A DNA stretch of 64,000 bases, taken from NCBI GenBank assembly GCA_023664865.1, contig JAMPEU010000013.1, positions 23,367-87,366 of the forward strand. The letters run 5' to 3'. Each line of letters starts with the position of its first letter. Position 1 is the first letter of the stretch. Made by a program: the position numbers and the translations under genes. The notes beneath the pieces are model-generated. The model made no database searches. It was not told the origin of the DNA and saw only the letters and a list, made by a program, of their open reading frames with translations. Source of the DNA: Butyrivibrio sp. (lineage in GTDB: Bacteria; Bacillota; Clostridia; Lachnospirales; Lachnospiraceae). Below are positions 8,323-18,386 of the stretch, one piece after another.

Positions 8323-8513
8323 GGCGGCATGAACACATATGCTCACTGACAAGGCCCTTGTAAAACGCCGGTACTTAGTGAAAAAGCTGCTTTTTAGCTT
8401 TTGAACTTAGTACCGCTGCGTAACAATAAGAATGTCCGCGTAGCGTGGCATTCGTTTGTTTATACACGGAGCGAAAGCGTGCCTTGTCAGTGAGCATATG
8501 TGTTCATGCCGCC
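8323..8513. repeat. Family-1 hairpin element, copy C, with internal insertion
   Basis: This 191-base element lies between the convergent DUF1292 and helicase genes. The arms GGCGGCATGAACACATATG and its complement are perfect. The core is in reverse orientation. Between CTTAGTACCGCTGCG and CACGGAGCGAAAGCG there are about 42 extra bases (8420-8463) not present in other copies, which form a small hairpin of their own (GAATGTCC...TGGCATTC). Confidence 0.9.
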
Positions 8514-8526
8514 CCACAGCCTTCAC

Positions 8527-10419
8527 CTACGTTTTAAGTATAGGCTCAAGGAATCTCGACGGCGTATCCCGTCCGTCTTTTTGGCTGCAGTAAAGAATAT
8601 GCAGTTCTTTCTTTGCCCTTGTCATCGCCACGTAGAACATCCTGCGCTCTTCTTCGAGCGCATCTTTCGTTGCAGCCTGCTTTAGTGGAATCCTGCCCTC
8701 GTTTACGTCCGGAAGATACACGGTATCAAATTCCAGCCCTTTTGCGGCGTGCATGGTAAGAAGGCATATGCCGTTTGCCTCTGCCTCTGACTCTTCCCCA
8801 GACGCCAGCACTGGCTTTACCTCTTCCCGCTTATTTCTTACAAGTTCTCTGCATTGACCGATATAGTCATTCATAGTTGGAAAACTGTCATACTGCTTAG
8901 AAAAAGCCTGAAAGTCATCCGCTATGCTTAAAAACTTTTCGCTTGTCTCTTTATCGTAATTATAGCGGATATAATCGTCGTATCCTATGACTTTCCTGAT
9001 ATAATTTATTGCCGTATACGGTCTTAAGCTCCCCACCCGCTCTATATCGTGGAAAAGCTTGCGTGCCACTTCCTGCATCTTGGCGTCACCACGATAATAT
9101 TTGAGCAGTTCGTCCAGTACCACAGGGCTGTTCACGGCGCTGTTCTTCCTTATATATCTTAACGGCCTGTTCATGAAAAGATGGAAAAGTTCGCGGCTCC
9201 TGTTGCCGTTTGCAAACTCCATATACGCAAGAATGTCTTTTATCACAAAATGGTCGTATTGGCACTGGATTTTCTCCCGCATTATAAAAGGGATTTTATT
9301 CACAAGCATTTTTTCCGCAAGCAGGCTGCATTCGTGATTGGTACGGTAAATAACCGCCGTATTCGATAAAGACTCCGGCGCATTGTTTGCCGCCAGTTCC
9401 TTTAACATATGTATAAGTTCTTCATTCTCCGTATCTGCATTGGGATATGACTGTATAATAACGCCTTTGCCATCGTTATGTGAGGCGTGTATGGCTTTCT
9501 CAAAACGGCTCTTATTCATATTTATAACGCTCAAGGAATCATTCACAATCTGCTCATGGCAGCGGTAGTTGGTATCCAGTATAAGCTGTTTTGCATCAGG
9601 ATAATCTTCCATGAACTTAAGCATTATATCAGGGTTAGCACCCCTGAAACCGTAAATCGACTGGTCGTCGTCCCCCACTACGAACAGATTGTTCAAAGGG
9701 GCGGCAATCTCCTTTATAATCTCATACTGCAAAGAATTAATATCCTGAAACTCGTCAATCATGATATAATGGTATCTCTCCCGCCACTTACCGCGCAGCT
9801 TGGGGTTATCCTTAAGGAGCTTTAAGCACAAAAGCCCCATATCGTCAAAATCCAGCTTGTTAAACTCCCTAAGATACTGATTGTATTCCCGATAAATGCG
9901 CTTAAGCTCATTTTTATCAAGCGAATCGTCAACAAACGCCTCTGCCGGAAGCGCGTCGATTTTCTCCCCATTATTCTTAAGCCTGCCAATCTGTTCAAGC
10001 ACGTTTTCAACTTTCTCGTTATTTAACAGCATTGCCGAGGCCGGCATATGGAGTATATGCAGCAAAAGCTTTCTTTTTTCAATTTCCGTGATAAGCGTAT
10101 AATTACGATATTTCCCGGTCTGTCTTAAGATATGGTAAAAGACTGCATGAAAAGTGCCAAAGTTTACGGACGCATCCTTCTTATCCATAAGCCTGCAGAA
10201 ACGCTGCTGCATTTCTTTAGCAGCCGCTTTGGTAAAAGTAATTACCAGAATATCCGCCGGCTCTATCTTGCAGTGTTCTATAAGATATCTGATGCGCTGC
10301 GTGATAACGAAGGTTTTGCCGCTGCCGGGACCAGCTATAACCTGCATGGTTCCGGCAGCAGACTCAATAGCCCTTTTCTGCATAGGATTTATTGTTAATT
10401 CAGTTGTTAATTCAGGCAT
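8527..10419 (-). CDS. UvrD/PcrA-like superfamily 1 DNA helicase
   Basis: A 630-residue SF1A 3'-5' helicase. Motifs in order: Q motif region ([13 protein letters not shown]), Walker A AGPGSGKT, motif Ia [11 protein letters not shown], motif [11 protein letters not shown], motif [16 protein letters not shown], motif IV LDTNYRC, motif [17 protein letters not shown] and motif [18 protein letters not shown]. It is shorter than PcrA/UvrD (about 720-750) and lacks the long C-terminal tail, so it is a UvrD-like paralogue, not the housekeeping pcrA. It overlaps the end of gltX by eight bases and is probably co-transcribed with it. Confidence 0.9.
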   Translation of the reverse strand: MPELTTELTINPMQKRAIESAAGTMQVIAGPGSGKTFVITQRIRYLIEHCKIEPADILVITFTKAAAKEMQQRFCRLMDKKDASVNFGTFHAVFYHILRQTGKYRNYTLITEIEKRKLLLHILHMPASAMLLNNEKVENVLEQIGRLKNNGEKIDALPAEAFVDDSLDKNELKRIYREYNQYLREFNKLDFDDMGLLCLKLLKDNPKLRGKWRERYHYIMIDEFQDINSLQYEIIKEIAAPLNNLFVVGDDDQSIYGFRGANPDIMLKFMEDYPDAKQLILDTNYRCHEQIVNDSLSVINMNKSRFEKAIHASHNDGKGVIIQSYPNADTENEELIHMLKELAANNAPESLSNTAVIYRTNHECSLLAEKMLVNKIPFIMREKIQCQYDHFVIKDILAYMEFANGNRSRELFHLFMNRPLRYIRKNSAVNSPVVLDELLKYYRGDAKMQEVARKLFHDIERVGSLRPYTAINYIRKVIGYDDYIRYNYDKETSEKFLSIADDFQAFSKQYDSFPTMNDYIGQCRELVRNKREEVKPVLASGEESEAEANGICLLTMHAAKGLEFDTVYLPDVNEGRIPLKQAATKDALEEERRMFYVAMTRAKKELHILYCSQKDGRDTPSRFLEPILKT

Positions 10420-11878
10420 TCTGTAATTTTTCTATTCCCTTTCTTATTCTGGCAAGCGATTCTTCCTTGCCTAATACTTCCATTATTTCCGTAGCCCCCG
10501 CCGGAGTCATCTGTTTGCCGGAAACGGCGGTTCTGACAGGCCACATGACATAACCGTTCTTACATTCTTTTTTCGCCACATAATCGGTAAGCGTCTGATA
10601 CAGCGCATCGTTGCTGTAGTCTTCCTGAGCCTCAAGTATAGGAAGAAGATTGTTAAGCACTTCAAGCGAAGACTCCTTGCTGGTTTTCATTTTCTTATGC
10701 GCATACATTTCCGCATCATATTCCGGCAGTTCATTAAAGAAATCCACCAGTTCTTTAATATCGGGGAAAATCTCTATCCTGGTCTTTACCATCGCCGCGA
10801 TTTTCTTTAAGTCCAAGTCCTTTGTAACAGCCTCCTTAAGATACGGCTCCGCCATCTGATAGAACCTGTCGAAGTCCATCGCCTTAATGTATTCCCCATT
10901 CATCCATTTAAGCTTAGTATAGTCAAAAACCGCGGGCGACTTGGAAATATGATGGTAGTCAAACTTCTCCACCAGCTGCTCAAGCGTAAAGATTTCTTCC
11001 GTTCCCTCAGGAGACCAGCCAAGCAGCGCCACGAAATTAACGACAGCCTCAGCTAAGAACCCCTGCTCGATTAAATCTTCATATGAAGCATGTCCGCTGC
11101 GCTTGGCAAGCTTATGATGCTCTTCGTCCGTAATCAGCGGACAGTGTACATACTCCGGCACTTTCCAGCCAAACGCCTCATAGAGCCGGTTATACTTAGG
11201 GGAGGATGAAAGATATTCGTTCCCCCTGACTACATGAGTAATCTCCATCAGATGATCGTCTACCACATTGGCAAAGTTATATGTCGGGAACCCGTCCGAC
11301 TTAATCAGGATCATATCGTCTAATTCCGCATTATCCACGGAAATGTCACCGTAAATATCGTCGTGGAATACCGTCGTGCCTTCCGTCGGATTGTTCTGCC
11401 TGATAACATAGGGCTTACCCGCCTTCAGATTAGCCTCAATCTCCTCTTTAGGCAGATGCAGACAGTGCTTGTCATAGACGTTTATCTCTTTATCCGCCAC
11501 TTTCTGGGTAAGTGAGGCAAGCCGCTCCTTGTCGCAGAAACAGTAATACGCCTCTCCCTTATCGATAAGCTCTTTAGCGTATTTTAAATAAATGCCCTGA
11601 CTCTGCCTCTCGCTCTGCACATAAGGACCATATCCCTTATCATTATCAGGACCTTCGTCAGGAACAAGCCCTGTCTCCTCAAGCGTGCGGTTGATAATCT
11701 CGACCGCGCCCTCTACATAACGCTCCTGATCAGTATCTTCAATACGCAGTATAAAATCCCCGCCCTCATGCTTGGTGATTAAATACGCATATAAAGCCGT
11801 CCGTAAATTTCCCACATGCATACGCCCCGTCGGACTCGGCGCATACCTTGTTCTTATTTTCTGCATCTTAATAATCAT
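10412..11878 (-). CDS. gltX: Glutamate--tRNA ligase
   Basis: Class I synthetase that attaches glutamate to tRNA-Glu (and possibly tRNA-Gln in organisms with GatCAB). The HIGH-type motif is in [20 protein letters not shown], and the KMSKS loop has the form [10 protein letters not shown]. An anticodon-binding helical domain occupies about 330-480. Length, up to 488 residues, is typical. The ATG at 11878 has GGGAG only a base or two upstream. The ATG at 11866 ([12 protein letters not shown]) fits the family start better, so the first four residues are uncertain. Confidence 0.95.
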   Translation of the reverse strand: MIIKMQKIRTRYAPSPTGRMHVGNLRTALYAYLITKHEGGDFILRIEDTDQERYVEGAVEIINRTLEETGLVPDEGPDNDKGYGPYVQSERQSQGIYLKYAKELIDKGEAYYCFCDKERLASLTQKVADKEINVYDKHCLHLPKEEIEANLKAGKPYVIRQNNPTEGTTVFHDDIYGDISVDNAELDDMILIKSDGFPTYNFANVVDDHLMEITHVVRGNEYLSSSPKYNRLYEAFGWKVPEYVHCPLITDEEHHKLAKRSGHASYEDLIEQGFLAEAVVNFVALLGWSPEGTEEIFTLEQLVEKFDYHHISKSPAVFDYTKLKWMNGEYIKAMDFDRFYQMAEPYLKEAVTKDLDLKKIAAMVKTRIEIFPDIKELVDFFNELPEYDAEMYAHKKMKTSKESSLEVLNNLLPILEAQEDYSNDALYQTLTDYVAKKECKNGYVMWPVRTAVSGKQMTPAGATEIMEVLGKEESLARIRKGIEKLQNA

Positions 11879-11997
11879 ACTCCCTTCAAATAAATTACGT
11901 TCAGTTATTCACAAAGCTGTTTAAATTCATGCCTAAATTTTATTCGTTACACATTTTCCACATGAGTTATCAGTTCTCGATAACCAGAGTTTTGGGA

Positions 11998-12148
11998 GCA
12001 ACATGGACTCATATGATTTCTCTTGAGGTCCTTGGAAAACGCCGGTAGTTAGTGAAAAAGACGCAAAGCGGCTTTTGAACTTAGTACCGCTGCGATTTTC
12101 CACGGAGCGAGAGCGTACCTCAAGTGAAAGCATATGAGTTCATGTTGC
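11998..12148. repeat. Family-1 hairpin element, copy D, with family-2-like termini
   Basis: Between gltX and the hydrogenase gene. The arms are GCAACATGGACTCATATG and GCATATGAGTTCATGTTGC, with the core in reverse orientation (GGTCCTTGGAAAACGCCGG). The inner stem uses GGAAAA/TTTTCC where others use GTAAAA/TTTTAC. Just outside the arms lie CCAGAGTTTT on the left and AACTCGTGACAG on the right, closely matching the ends of the family-2 hairpins. Confidence 0.85.
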
Positions 12149-12193
12149 CTGAACTCGTGACAGCACATAGTAATTTCATATTGACTAAACTTA

Positions 12194-13669
12194 TTACATC
12201 TGCGGAATCTTATGCTCCGCCGCCTGCTTAAACCCTTCGACCGCCTTTGCTGCCTGCGGAATCGCGATATTTGTTCCCGCCCCTGCGACGCAGCCGCCCG
12301 GACACGCCATCCCTTCAATCAGACAGCCGTTCTTCTTTCCTACCTTGGCAAGCATAAGCACTTTTTTACATTCGGAAAGGCTTTCCGCATGTTCTATTTT
12401 GACATCCACATCGGGATAATATTCCCGCACACATTCCTCTATAGCCGACGCCACGCCGCCCGCCACGCCATATCCGCGCCCTGCGCCCGTAGCCCCCGAC
12501 ATCTGATCCATTGCCTGAATTTCCTTGAGCAAAATCCCTTTCGCCTCAAACATGCCGGTTAATTCTTCAAACGTTATAACGAAGTCCACGTCAGAACGGA
12601 TTGTACGCCTTGAGGCTTCCAGCTTCTTTGATGCGCATGGTCCGATAAATACCACCTTCGCATCGGGATGCTCTTCTTTAATCACCCTCGCTGTCGCCAC
12701 CATAGGAGTCAGTGCATTCGATATCTTGTCTATCGTTTCCGGGAAAAACTTCTTCGCCAGCACAGACCATGACGGACAGCAGGAAGTCAGACTGAACGGC
12801 AGCTTGCCTGTCGCCACTTCCTTCGCATAATGTTCCGCCTCCGCCATCGCTCCCATATCCGCGCCGATTGCGGTTTCATATACATCATAAAATCCTAACT
12901 GTTTCAACGCCGTCTTTATCATATCCGGCGTAACGTCCGGTCCGAACTGCCCTACAAACGCCGGCGCAACCTGCGCGATAATCTTCTGTCCGGACTGCAT
13001 GGCGCGGATTAACTGGAAAATCTGCGATTTATCGGCAATAGCCCCAAAAGGACAGCTTACCATGCACTGTCCGCAGGAGACGCATAAGTCGTTATCTATA
13101 AGCGCACGCCCTTTCGCGTCATTTTTAATCGCATTTACGCCGCAGGCTCCAGCGCACGGCCTTACCTGATGCGATATGGCGTCGTAAGGACAAACCGCCT
13201 TACATTTTCCGCATTTAATACATTTCTCTTTATCAATAACGGACTTGCCGTTTTTCATGGAAATCGCCCCACGCGGGCAGACTTCCCTGCAGGGGTGCGC
13301 TACGCAGCCCATACACTTATCCGTCACCTGATAACTGTTTTCCGGACAGGCGTTACAAGCCGAGGGAATGACCTGCATAAGCGGCGGTTCATAATATTTC
13401 TCGGCAATATTGCTTTCTTCCAGCCCCTGAGTCAAATGGACGGGGCGGTTTTCAGGCCTTAAGGAGAGTCCCATTGCCAGCCTTATCCTTTCACGCACAA
13501 TCGAGCGCTCCCTGTATATGCTCTCGTATTCCGATTCATCATAATTGACGATTTTATATGGCAGAGCCTCAATATCATCTATTAAATTTTCCGAAGTGTA
13601 TGCAAGATTAGCGACTTCTTTAAAAATCCGCCGCCTGTTCTTGCGAACCTGAGTATCGATTCCCCTCAT
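12194..13669 (-). CDS. Monomeric [FeFe] hydrogenase, group B type
   Basis: A 491-residue iron-sulfur protein. An N-terminal helical section precedes ferredoxin-like cluster motifs (CMGCVAHPCREVCP, CIKCGKCKAVCP, CAGACG, CVSCGQCMVSCP), then the H-cluster domain. H-cluster loops are L1 TSCCPSW, L2 GPCASKK and L3 EGMACPGGCVAGAG, so all four cluster-ligating Cys are present. The form of L2 (no MPCxxKxxE) points to group B. It probably couples ferredoxin to H2 production or uptake during fermentation. The maturases HydEFG are not in the window. ATG 13669 follows AGGTG with six-base spacing; the longer frame is less likely. Repeat elements flank the gene on both sides. Confidence 0.88.
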   Translation of the reverse strand: MRGIDTQVRKNRRRIFKEVANLAYTSENLIDDIEALPYKIVNYDESEYESIYRERSIVRERIRLAMGLSLRPENRPVHLTQGLEESNIAEKYYEPPLMQVIPSACNACPENSYQVTDKCMGCVAHPCREVCPRGAISMKNGKSVIDKEKCIKCGKCKAVCPYDAISHQVRPCAGACGVNAIKNDAKGRALIDNDLCVSCGQCMVSCPFGAIADKSQIFQLIRAMQSGQKIIAQVAPAFVGQFGPDVTPDMIKTALKQLGFYDVYETAIGADMGAMAEAEHYAKEVATGKLPFSLTSCCPSWSVLAKKFFPETIDKISNALTPMVATARVIKEEHPDAKVVFIGPCASKKLEASRRTIRSDVDFVITFEELTGMFEAKGILLKEIQAMDQMSGATGAGRGYGVAGGVASAIEECVREYYPDVDVKIEHAESLSECKKVLMLAKVGKKNGCLIEGMACPGGCVAGAGTNIAIPQAAKAVEGFKQAAEHKIPQM

Positions 13670-13728
13670 ATATTTCACCTCTGCTATATTTTTGCACAAA
13701 CTTTGATGGAAGTCAACAACGCATCGGT

Positions 13729-13862
13729 GGCATGAACTCATATACTTCCCCTTGAGGTACGCTCTCGCTCCGTGTAAAATCGCAGCGGTACTAAGCTCGA
13801 AAATACCTCGCTAAGTACCGGCGTTTTACAAGGACCTCAAGATGAAGTATATGAGTTCATGC
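13729..13862. repeat. Family-1 hairpin element, copy E
   Basis: Between the hydrogenase gene and the ABC permease gene. The arms are GGCATGAACTCATATACTTC and its near complement. The core is forward: CGCTCTCGCTCCGTGTAAAA, CGCAGCGGTACTAAGCTCG, CTAAGTACCGGCGTTTTACA. The apical loop is the short CGAAAATACCTCG form, also seen in copy A, instead of the AAAAGC...GCTTTTT form. Confidence 0.9.
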
Positions 13863-13889
13863 CTTAACCAATCACTTTGAACAATATCA

Positions 13890-16010
13890 CTATCTTTTCC
13901 TTCGTTTCCACCAGATTATAATTCCCGCGGTAAGGCAGCATATCGGTATTATAATAATTGATACGGCTCCAGCCACCACTATGTCCCGCGTGGTAAAAAT
14001 CAAAGATTCGGCATCATAATATTTAACAGGAATCAGCACGGAGCTTTCATGCTCTACAAGCGAGCTTAACATGCCACAGAACAGTTTCAGGTTATTGCCG
14101 GGGACAATATCGTCTGCAGCCACGGTGAACATATTTTCCGAGGCGGCAAATATAACATTGGAATAATTATCGTTTCCTACATGTTTCTGCGCTTTTAAAG
14201 CTATTACAAACGGTCCGTCGATATCTCCTTCCGCTTTGGAAAAGTCGGTGCTTATATCCACTCCATCGCTGATTTTACTATAGGCGCTGTCGCTTGTTTC
14301 CAGTAACGGCTGATAATATATGCTGTCTGAATCCCTATCATAGCTCAATCCCTGCGCATAAGGCGCAAAAACAGCCGTATCATATACGCCGTCCGTTATT
14401 ATTTCATCATAATCAATCTGCGGGAACAACATAAAAGGATTTTCGTTATAATACATCCCCATGTCGCCCTCGGCAACCATGCCCTCCACAAGAGAAACCC
14501 CGTAATATTCAAGGATTCTCTCAAAATTCGGCAGTTCTTCTTCCACCCATGTGGGTACGATTATCGCGTTGCCGCCCTTTTCCAGATATGCAATGACCTT
14601 ATCCGCATCATCAGCCGAGAAATCAGAAATAGGCGCGTTGATGATAATCGCATCCGCATCTTGCGGAATTTCACTTGCCGAAAGCAGAGAAAGCGTGTTG
14701 TACTCTATATTTTCTTTTTGAACCGCATCGATATACTTCTCTTCCAACGCAAGTTCGTTATGCCCTGTTATCACATATATCTTAGGCATATCGTCCGTCG
14801 TCACATAGGCAAGGGCGGAAACAATCTGCCCTTCTCCGTCATATCCGGTAACTTGGTACTGATATGTCATATAGTCTATTTCATATGTATAAATATTTTC
14901 ATAATCAACCACCTTGCTCCGGTTAGGCCCTACCACTATCAGGCTGTTATAACTTGGGGCAAAATCTGAATAATTGGTATAAAACTGCGGATTCACATCA
15001 GGATCGACATACATTATCGTGACATGTTCCGATAAATCCCCGATTTTTTGCAGCATCTTATCCAGATTTACATCCTTGTTCTGCTCGTCTTCAAGGACAT
15101 AGATTGTAACATCATCCGATATGGACGAGACAAACTTCCTCGTCTCTTCCGTGGTGGTAAAAAGCTTATTGGAAGTCATATCATATGAAAGCATATTTTC
15201 GGGCAGCTTAAATACCAGCACATTGACTATAATAGTCAAAACCAATGAAACCGCTATCAAGTCCAAACTGTATGCTCCAAGCTTAAGCCCCCTGCCCGCT
15301 GCAGAATACCTGCGTTTCTGAATCGACTGTATGGTGCAGATCAGCATGAATATTGTGATTGTCACATAATATACCACGGACGGCAGATAGAAACTGCCGT
15401 TTAACATCTCCTCAAATCTTCCGGACATATCAAATGCGCCTAAAATCTTAGTAAAAACATTTCCGGTCGGCGAAATCATACTGCATATGCCCGGTATGAG
15501 ATAGCCTAAAAACAAAACCGCAAAAGTGAGTACCGCAGCTATTATGACGCTTTCTGTCAGCGACGATATAAACATGCCTATCGCCAGCGAAAGCGCGCCG
15601 TACAACAAAAAGCCAATAAGAGCCGTGTATGACACTCCCATTTGAAAAGTTCCAAAAAATGACATTACAATCGGCAGCAGGGCAATTATTACAATCGGAA
15701 CTGCAAATACCGACAACAAGGCAAAATATTTTCCCAGCACAATTTTCCCCACGCTCACAGGCGCAGTCAGAATAAGCTGGTCTGTCTTATGCTTTCTGTC
15801 TTCCGCCAAAATCCCCATAGTCAGAATCGGCACTACGATTACAAGTATAAACACAATGCTCGCCAATATCCCCGAAATATTGGGGTCTCCATAAAAAATA
15901 TTGTATGCGGTAAAATATATGCCTGTTATAAACAAGGTCGCTGCCAGATACAGCCAGCCTATAAAGGAATGAAAAAATGACATAAACTCTCTTTTATATA
16001 TGGCAATCAT
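13890..16010 (-). CDS. ABC transporter permease fused to GldG-like domain
   Basis: A 706-residue membrane protein. Residues 1-235 form an ABC-2 type permease with about six transmembrane helices (FIGWLYLAATLFITGIYF, ASIVFILVIVVPILTMGIL and others). A further helix at about 245-270 leads into an extracytoplasmic GldG/ABC-type uncharacterised domain (VTIYVLEDEQNKD, PKIYVITGHNELALEEKYID, YLEKGGNAIIVPTW) of about 380 residues. A C-terminal helix (VVAGAVSIIIIPICCLTAGI) ends in WWKRRKR. Such fusions are widespread in Firmicutes and Bacteroidetes; in the latter GldFG acts in gliding, but here export of an unknown substrate is more likely. Its start immediately follows the ATPase stop. Confidence 0.85.
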   Translation of the reverse strand: MIAIYKREFMSFFHSFIGWLYLAATLFITGIYFTAYNIFYGDPNISGILASIVFILVIVVPILTMGILAEDRKHKTDQLILTAPVSVGKIVLGKYFALLSVFAVPIVIIALLPIVMSFFGTFQMGVSYTALIGFLLYGALSLAIGMFISSLTESVIIAAVLTFAVLFLGYLIPGICSMISPTGNVFTKILGAFDMSGRFEEMLNGSFYLPSVVYYVTITIFMLICTIQSIQKRRYSAAGRGLKLGAYSLDLIAVSLVLTIIVNVLVFKLPENMLSYDMTSNKLFTTTEETRKFVSSISDDVTIYVLEDEQNKDVNLDKMLQKIGDLSEHVTIMYVDPDVNPQFYTNYSDFAPSYNSLIVVGPNRSKVVDYENIYTYEIDYMTYQYQVTGYDGEGQIVSALAYVTTDDMPKIYVITGHNELALEEKYIDAVQKENIEYNTLSLLSASEIPQDADAIIINAPISDFSADDADKVIAYLEKGGNAIIVPTWVEEELPNFERILEYYGVSLVEGMVAEGDMGMYYNENPFMLFPQIDYDEIITDGVYDTAVFAPYAQGLSYDRDSDSIYYQPLLETSDSAYSKISDGVDISTDFSKAEGDIDGPFVIALKAQKHVGNDNYSNVIFAASENMFTVAADDIVPGNNLKLFCGMLSSLVEHESSVLIPVKYYDAESLIFTTRDIVVAGAVSIIIIPICCLTAGIIIWWKRRKR

Positions 16011-17051
16011 TTACTCTTCCTCCTGTTCTGCCTCATTGTCGGCATTATCTTCATTTTCGGTATTATCCAATCCATCTGTATCTTCTACTGCCGCACCTTC
16101 CGCTGCTGCATCTTTATTTGCCGCATCGTCAGTAAGCTGTAGGAAAATATCCTCCAGCGTCTTTTCCAGTTTATTCATGGACAAAACCGGCATGCCGCCT
16201 GCAGTCAGCGCAACCGATAATTCCTTACGGATATCTATATCCCCTTGCGTAACCACGCATATCTTTACATTCTCCTCTTCCGCCGCCTCACAATTAAACG
16301 ACTGCACATTCTCTATTTTGGATAAAATCCCTTCCGCCTTTTCCACGCTGCCAAGCGCAGTGATTTCAATTTCCACTGACTTCTCCATCAGTTTCTGCAA
16401 GCCCTGCGGAGTATCGCTTGCCATAAGCCTGCCGTTTGATATAATCATGATATGGTCACATAACGTGCTTACTTCCGACAAAATATGCGAACTAAGTATA
16501 ATCGTATGGTTTTCCGAAAGCCTTTTAATCAACGCCCTGATTTCAATAATCTGTTTCGGATCGAGTCCAACCATAGGCTCGTCTAAAATAATCACATCGG
16601 GATAACCGACTATCGCCTGCGCCAGCCCTACCCTCTGCTTATATCCTTTGGACAGATTTTTAATCAAACGCCCTCCCACGTCAAGAATTTCCGTCATTTT
16701 CATGATTTCCTGAATCTGCGCGTTTCTTTCTTCCTTAGGAACTTTCTTAAGTTCCGCGACAAATTTAAGATACTCAAGCACCGTCATATCCGTATACAAC
16801 GGCGGAATCTCCGGCAGATAGCCTATGCACTTCTTCGCCTCTTGCGGCTTTGTAAGCATATCATATCCGTTGATCTCCACGCTGCCGTCCGTTGCCGCAA
16901 TATACCCCGTCATAATGTTCATCGTGGTCGTCTTGCCCGCGCCGTTTGGTCCAAGAAAGCCGAATATCTGCCCTTTTTCTACTTCAAATGATAAATTATC
17001 CACGGCTGTATGGCTGCCGTATTTTTTAACAAGATTATTTACTTTTATCAA
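16011..17051 (-). CDS. ABC transporter ATP-binding protein (GldA-like)
   Basis: A 346-residue ATPase. Walker A GPNGAGKTT is at about 35-43, the Q-loop at LPEIPP, the signature LSKGYKQRVGLAQA, Walker B VIILDEPMVGLDP and the switch His in ILSSHIL. After about residue 300 there is an extended acidic tail (ENEDNADNEAEQEEE) that is not part of the fold. It directly precedes the permease-GldG gene (stop and start adjacent) and surely forms one transporter with it. ATG 17051 has AAAGGAGC upstream. Confidence 0.92.
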   Translation of the reverse strand: MIKVNNLVKKYGSHTAVDNLSFEVEKGQIFGFLGPNGAGKTTTMNIMTGYIAATDGSVEINGYDMLTKPQEAKKCIGYLPEIPPLYTDMTVLEYLKFVAELKKVPKEERNAQIQEIMKMTEILDVGGRLIKNLSKGYKQRVGLAQAIVGYPDVIILDEPMVGLDPKQIIEIRALIKRLSENHTIILSSHILSEVSTLCDHIMIISNGRLMASDTPQGLQKLMEKSVEIEITALGSVEKAEGILSKIENVQSFNCEAAEEENVKICVVTQGDIDIRKELSVALTAGGMPVLSMNKLEKTLEDIFLQLTDDAANKDAAAEGAAVEDTDGLDNTENEDNADNEAEQEEE

Positions 17052-17092
17052 ATTACAACGCTCCTTTTAGAAAAAAAACACATTTTTAAAAC

Positions 17093-17119
17093 ACACGAAA
17101 ATAATTATAACATACTATA
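17093..17119 (+). promoter_or_regulatory. Candidate mother-cell (sigma-K-like) promoter for cotJABC
   Basis: AC at 17093, a 16-base spacer and CATACTATA at 17111-17119 match the loose sigma-K pattern (AC, CATA-N3-TA). The site is 70 bases before cotJA. In B. subtilis cotJ is sigma-E dependent, and a good sigma-E -35 is not seen here, so the assignment is tentative. Confidence 0.35.
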
Positions 17120-17188
17120 TTATTAAAATCACTTAAAAATAGAACTTTGAAATAAAAATTTATTTCAAGTGCTAAAGAAAGGGAAAAC

Positions 17189-17383
17189 ATGAATACTGTT
17201 AATACTTCCGTGCGTAAACCGTTCGGAAATAACGAATGTTTTGACAAATGCCCGGTTGCAATGGCATATGTTCCGTGGCAGCGTCTTACCAATATCTATG
17301 AGGATTTGGACGAAGCGCTCATGAACGGAACAATATTTCCGGAACTAAATAAACCGTTTTCAGGAAGGAGATGTTGTAAATGA
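17189..17383 (+). CDS. cotJA: Spore coat associated protein CotJA
   Basis: A 64-residue protein of the CotJA family, first gene of the cotJ operon, which encodes inner spore coat components made in the mother cell. The family core is visible: CPVAMAYVPWQRLTNIYEDLDEALMNGTIFPEL followed by the KPF motif. Clostridial versions often carry Cys near the ends, as here (ECFDKC and RRCC). The SD GAAAGGGAAAAC precedes the ATG. It overlaps cotJB by four bases. Confidence 0.93.
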   Translation: MNTVNTSVRKPFGNNECFDKCPVAMAYVPWQRLTNIYEDLDEALMNGTIFPELNKPFSGRRCCK

Positions 17384-17655
17384 CAAGGACTTTTCAATCA
17401 GAGCAGGAAAAACTGCTCCACAATATCAGTCTGATGGACTTCGTAATAGTTGAAATGACGGAATATCTTGACACCCACCCTTCAGACAGCGAAGCCATCG
17501 ACTATCTGCAGCACTATGTCCGTATGAAAAACCAGGCAATGCGTGAATATGCTTCAAAATACAGCCCGCTTACAATATCTTCTGCTGACGCATCTTCCTG
17601 CAATGAATGGACTTGGGCAACAACACCTATGCCGTGGGAAGGAGGCTGTAATTAA
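17380..17655 (+). CDS. cotJB: Spore coat protein CotJB
   Basis: A 91-residue CotJB family protein. Family-like features are the central helix MDFVIVEMTEYLDTHPSDSE, the DYLQHYVRMKNQAMREYASK segment, the Pro-Leu-Thr motif and a C-terminal WTWATTPMPWEGGCN, a Trp-rich ending typical of clostridial CotJB. It requires CotJC for assembly in B. subtilis. It overlaps cotJA by four bases; its stop overlaps the cotJC start (TAATG), which indicates tight translational coupling. Confidence 0.93.
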   Translation: MTRTFQSEQEKLLHNISLMDFVIVEMTEYLDTHPSDSEAIDYLQHYVRMKNQAMREYASKYSPLTISSADASSCNEWTWATTPMPWEGGCN

Positions 17656-18275
17656 TGTTTAAATATGAAAAAAGACTGCAATTTCCTGTAAACATCAAAA
17701 ATCCCAGCGCTATGCTGGCGCAGGCAATCATAAGCCAGTACGGAGGTCCCGACGGCGAAATGGGCGCTTCCATGCGTTATCTGTCACAACGTTACGCTGC
17801 GCCTTACCGCGAGGTCGCAAGCATCTTAACCGACATCGGCACCGAAGAACTCGGTCATCTTGAAATGGTTGCCACCATCATTCATCAGCTTACCAAAGAC
17901 TTATCCATGGAGGAAATTGAAAAATCCGGGTTTGCCAACTACTATGTAGACCATACCATCGGCATTTGGCCGCAGGCGGCAGGCGGTGTTCCATTTAACG
18001 CATGTGAATTCCAGTCTACCGGCGACATCATCACAGACTTAACCGAGGATATGGCAGCAGAACAGAAAGCAAGGACCACATACGACAACATTCTGCGTCT
18101 TGTACGCGACGATCCTGATGTCTGCGAGCCGATAAAATTCCTCCGTGCAAGAGAGGTCGTACACTTCCAGAGATTTGGCGAAGCGCTGCGCATAGTGCAG
18201 GATAGATTGAATGAGAAGAACTTCTATGCGTTCAATCCGGGCTTTGACTGCAATCCGGCTAAGAATGCGAACTAA
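17655..18275 (+). CDS. cotJC: Manganese catalase family spore coat protein CotJC
   Basis: A 206-residue ferritin-like protein of the manganese catalase family. Helix-borne metal ligands are visible: ILTDIGTEELGHLEMVATIIHQL (E..EH), and REVVHFQRFGEAL in the fourth helix. It is shorter than cytosolic Mn catalases (about 270-300) but normal for CotJC. It is deposited in the spore coat and may protect the spore from peroxide. Third gene of the operon, followed by a hairpin terminator at about 18309. A diverged copy of its last 33 codons lies 2.9 kb downstream (21063-21165). Confidence 0.93.
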   Translation: MFKYEKRLQFPVNIKNPSAMLAQAIISQYGGPDGEMGASMRYLSQRYAAPYREVASILTDIGTEELGHLEMVATIIHQLTKDLSMEEIEKSGFANYYVDHTIGIWPQAAGGVPFNACEFQSTGDIITDLTEDMAAEQKARTTYDNILRLVRDDPDVCEPIKFLRAREVVHFQRFGEALRIVQDRLNEKNFYAFNPGFDCNPAKNAN

Positions 18276-18308
18276 GTAGTTTGATAAATTGTAATTCATA
18301 ATACTGAT

Positions 18309-18358
18309 AAAAGGGTGTCACTGTATTATCAAGATAGATAAAACGTGTCACCCTTTTA
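18309..18358. terminator. Hairpin terminator between cotJC and the exonuclease fragment
   Basis: AAGGGTGTCAC (18311-18321) pairs with GTGTCACCCTT (18345-18355) with one mismatch and is followed by TTTATT on the plus strand. On the minus strand the preceding AT run is short, so it mainly serves cotJABC. Confidence 0.6.
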
Positions 18359-18386
18359 TTCAACTCCTATTTTATTCCTATTCCCT

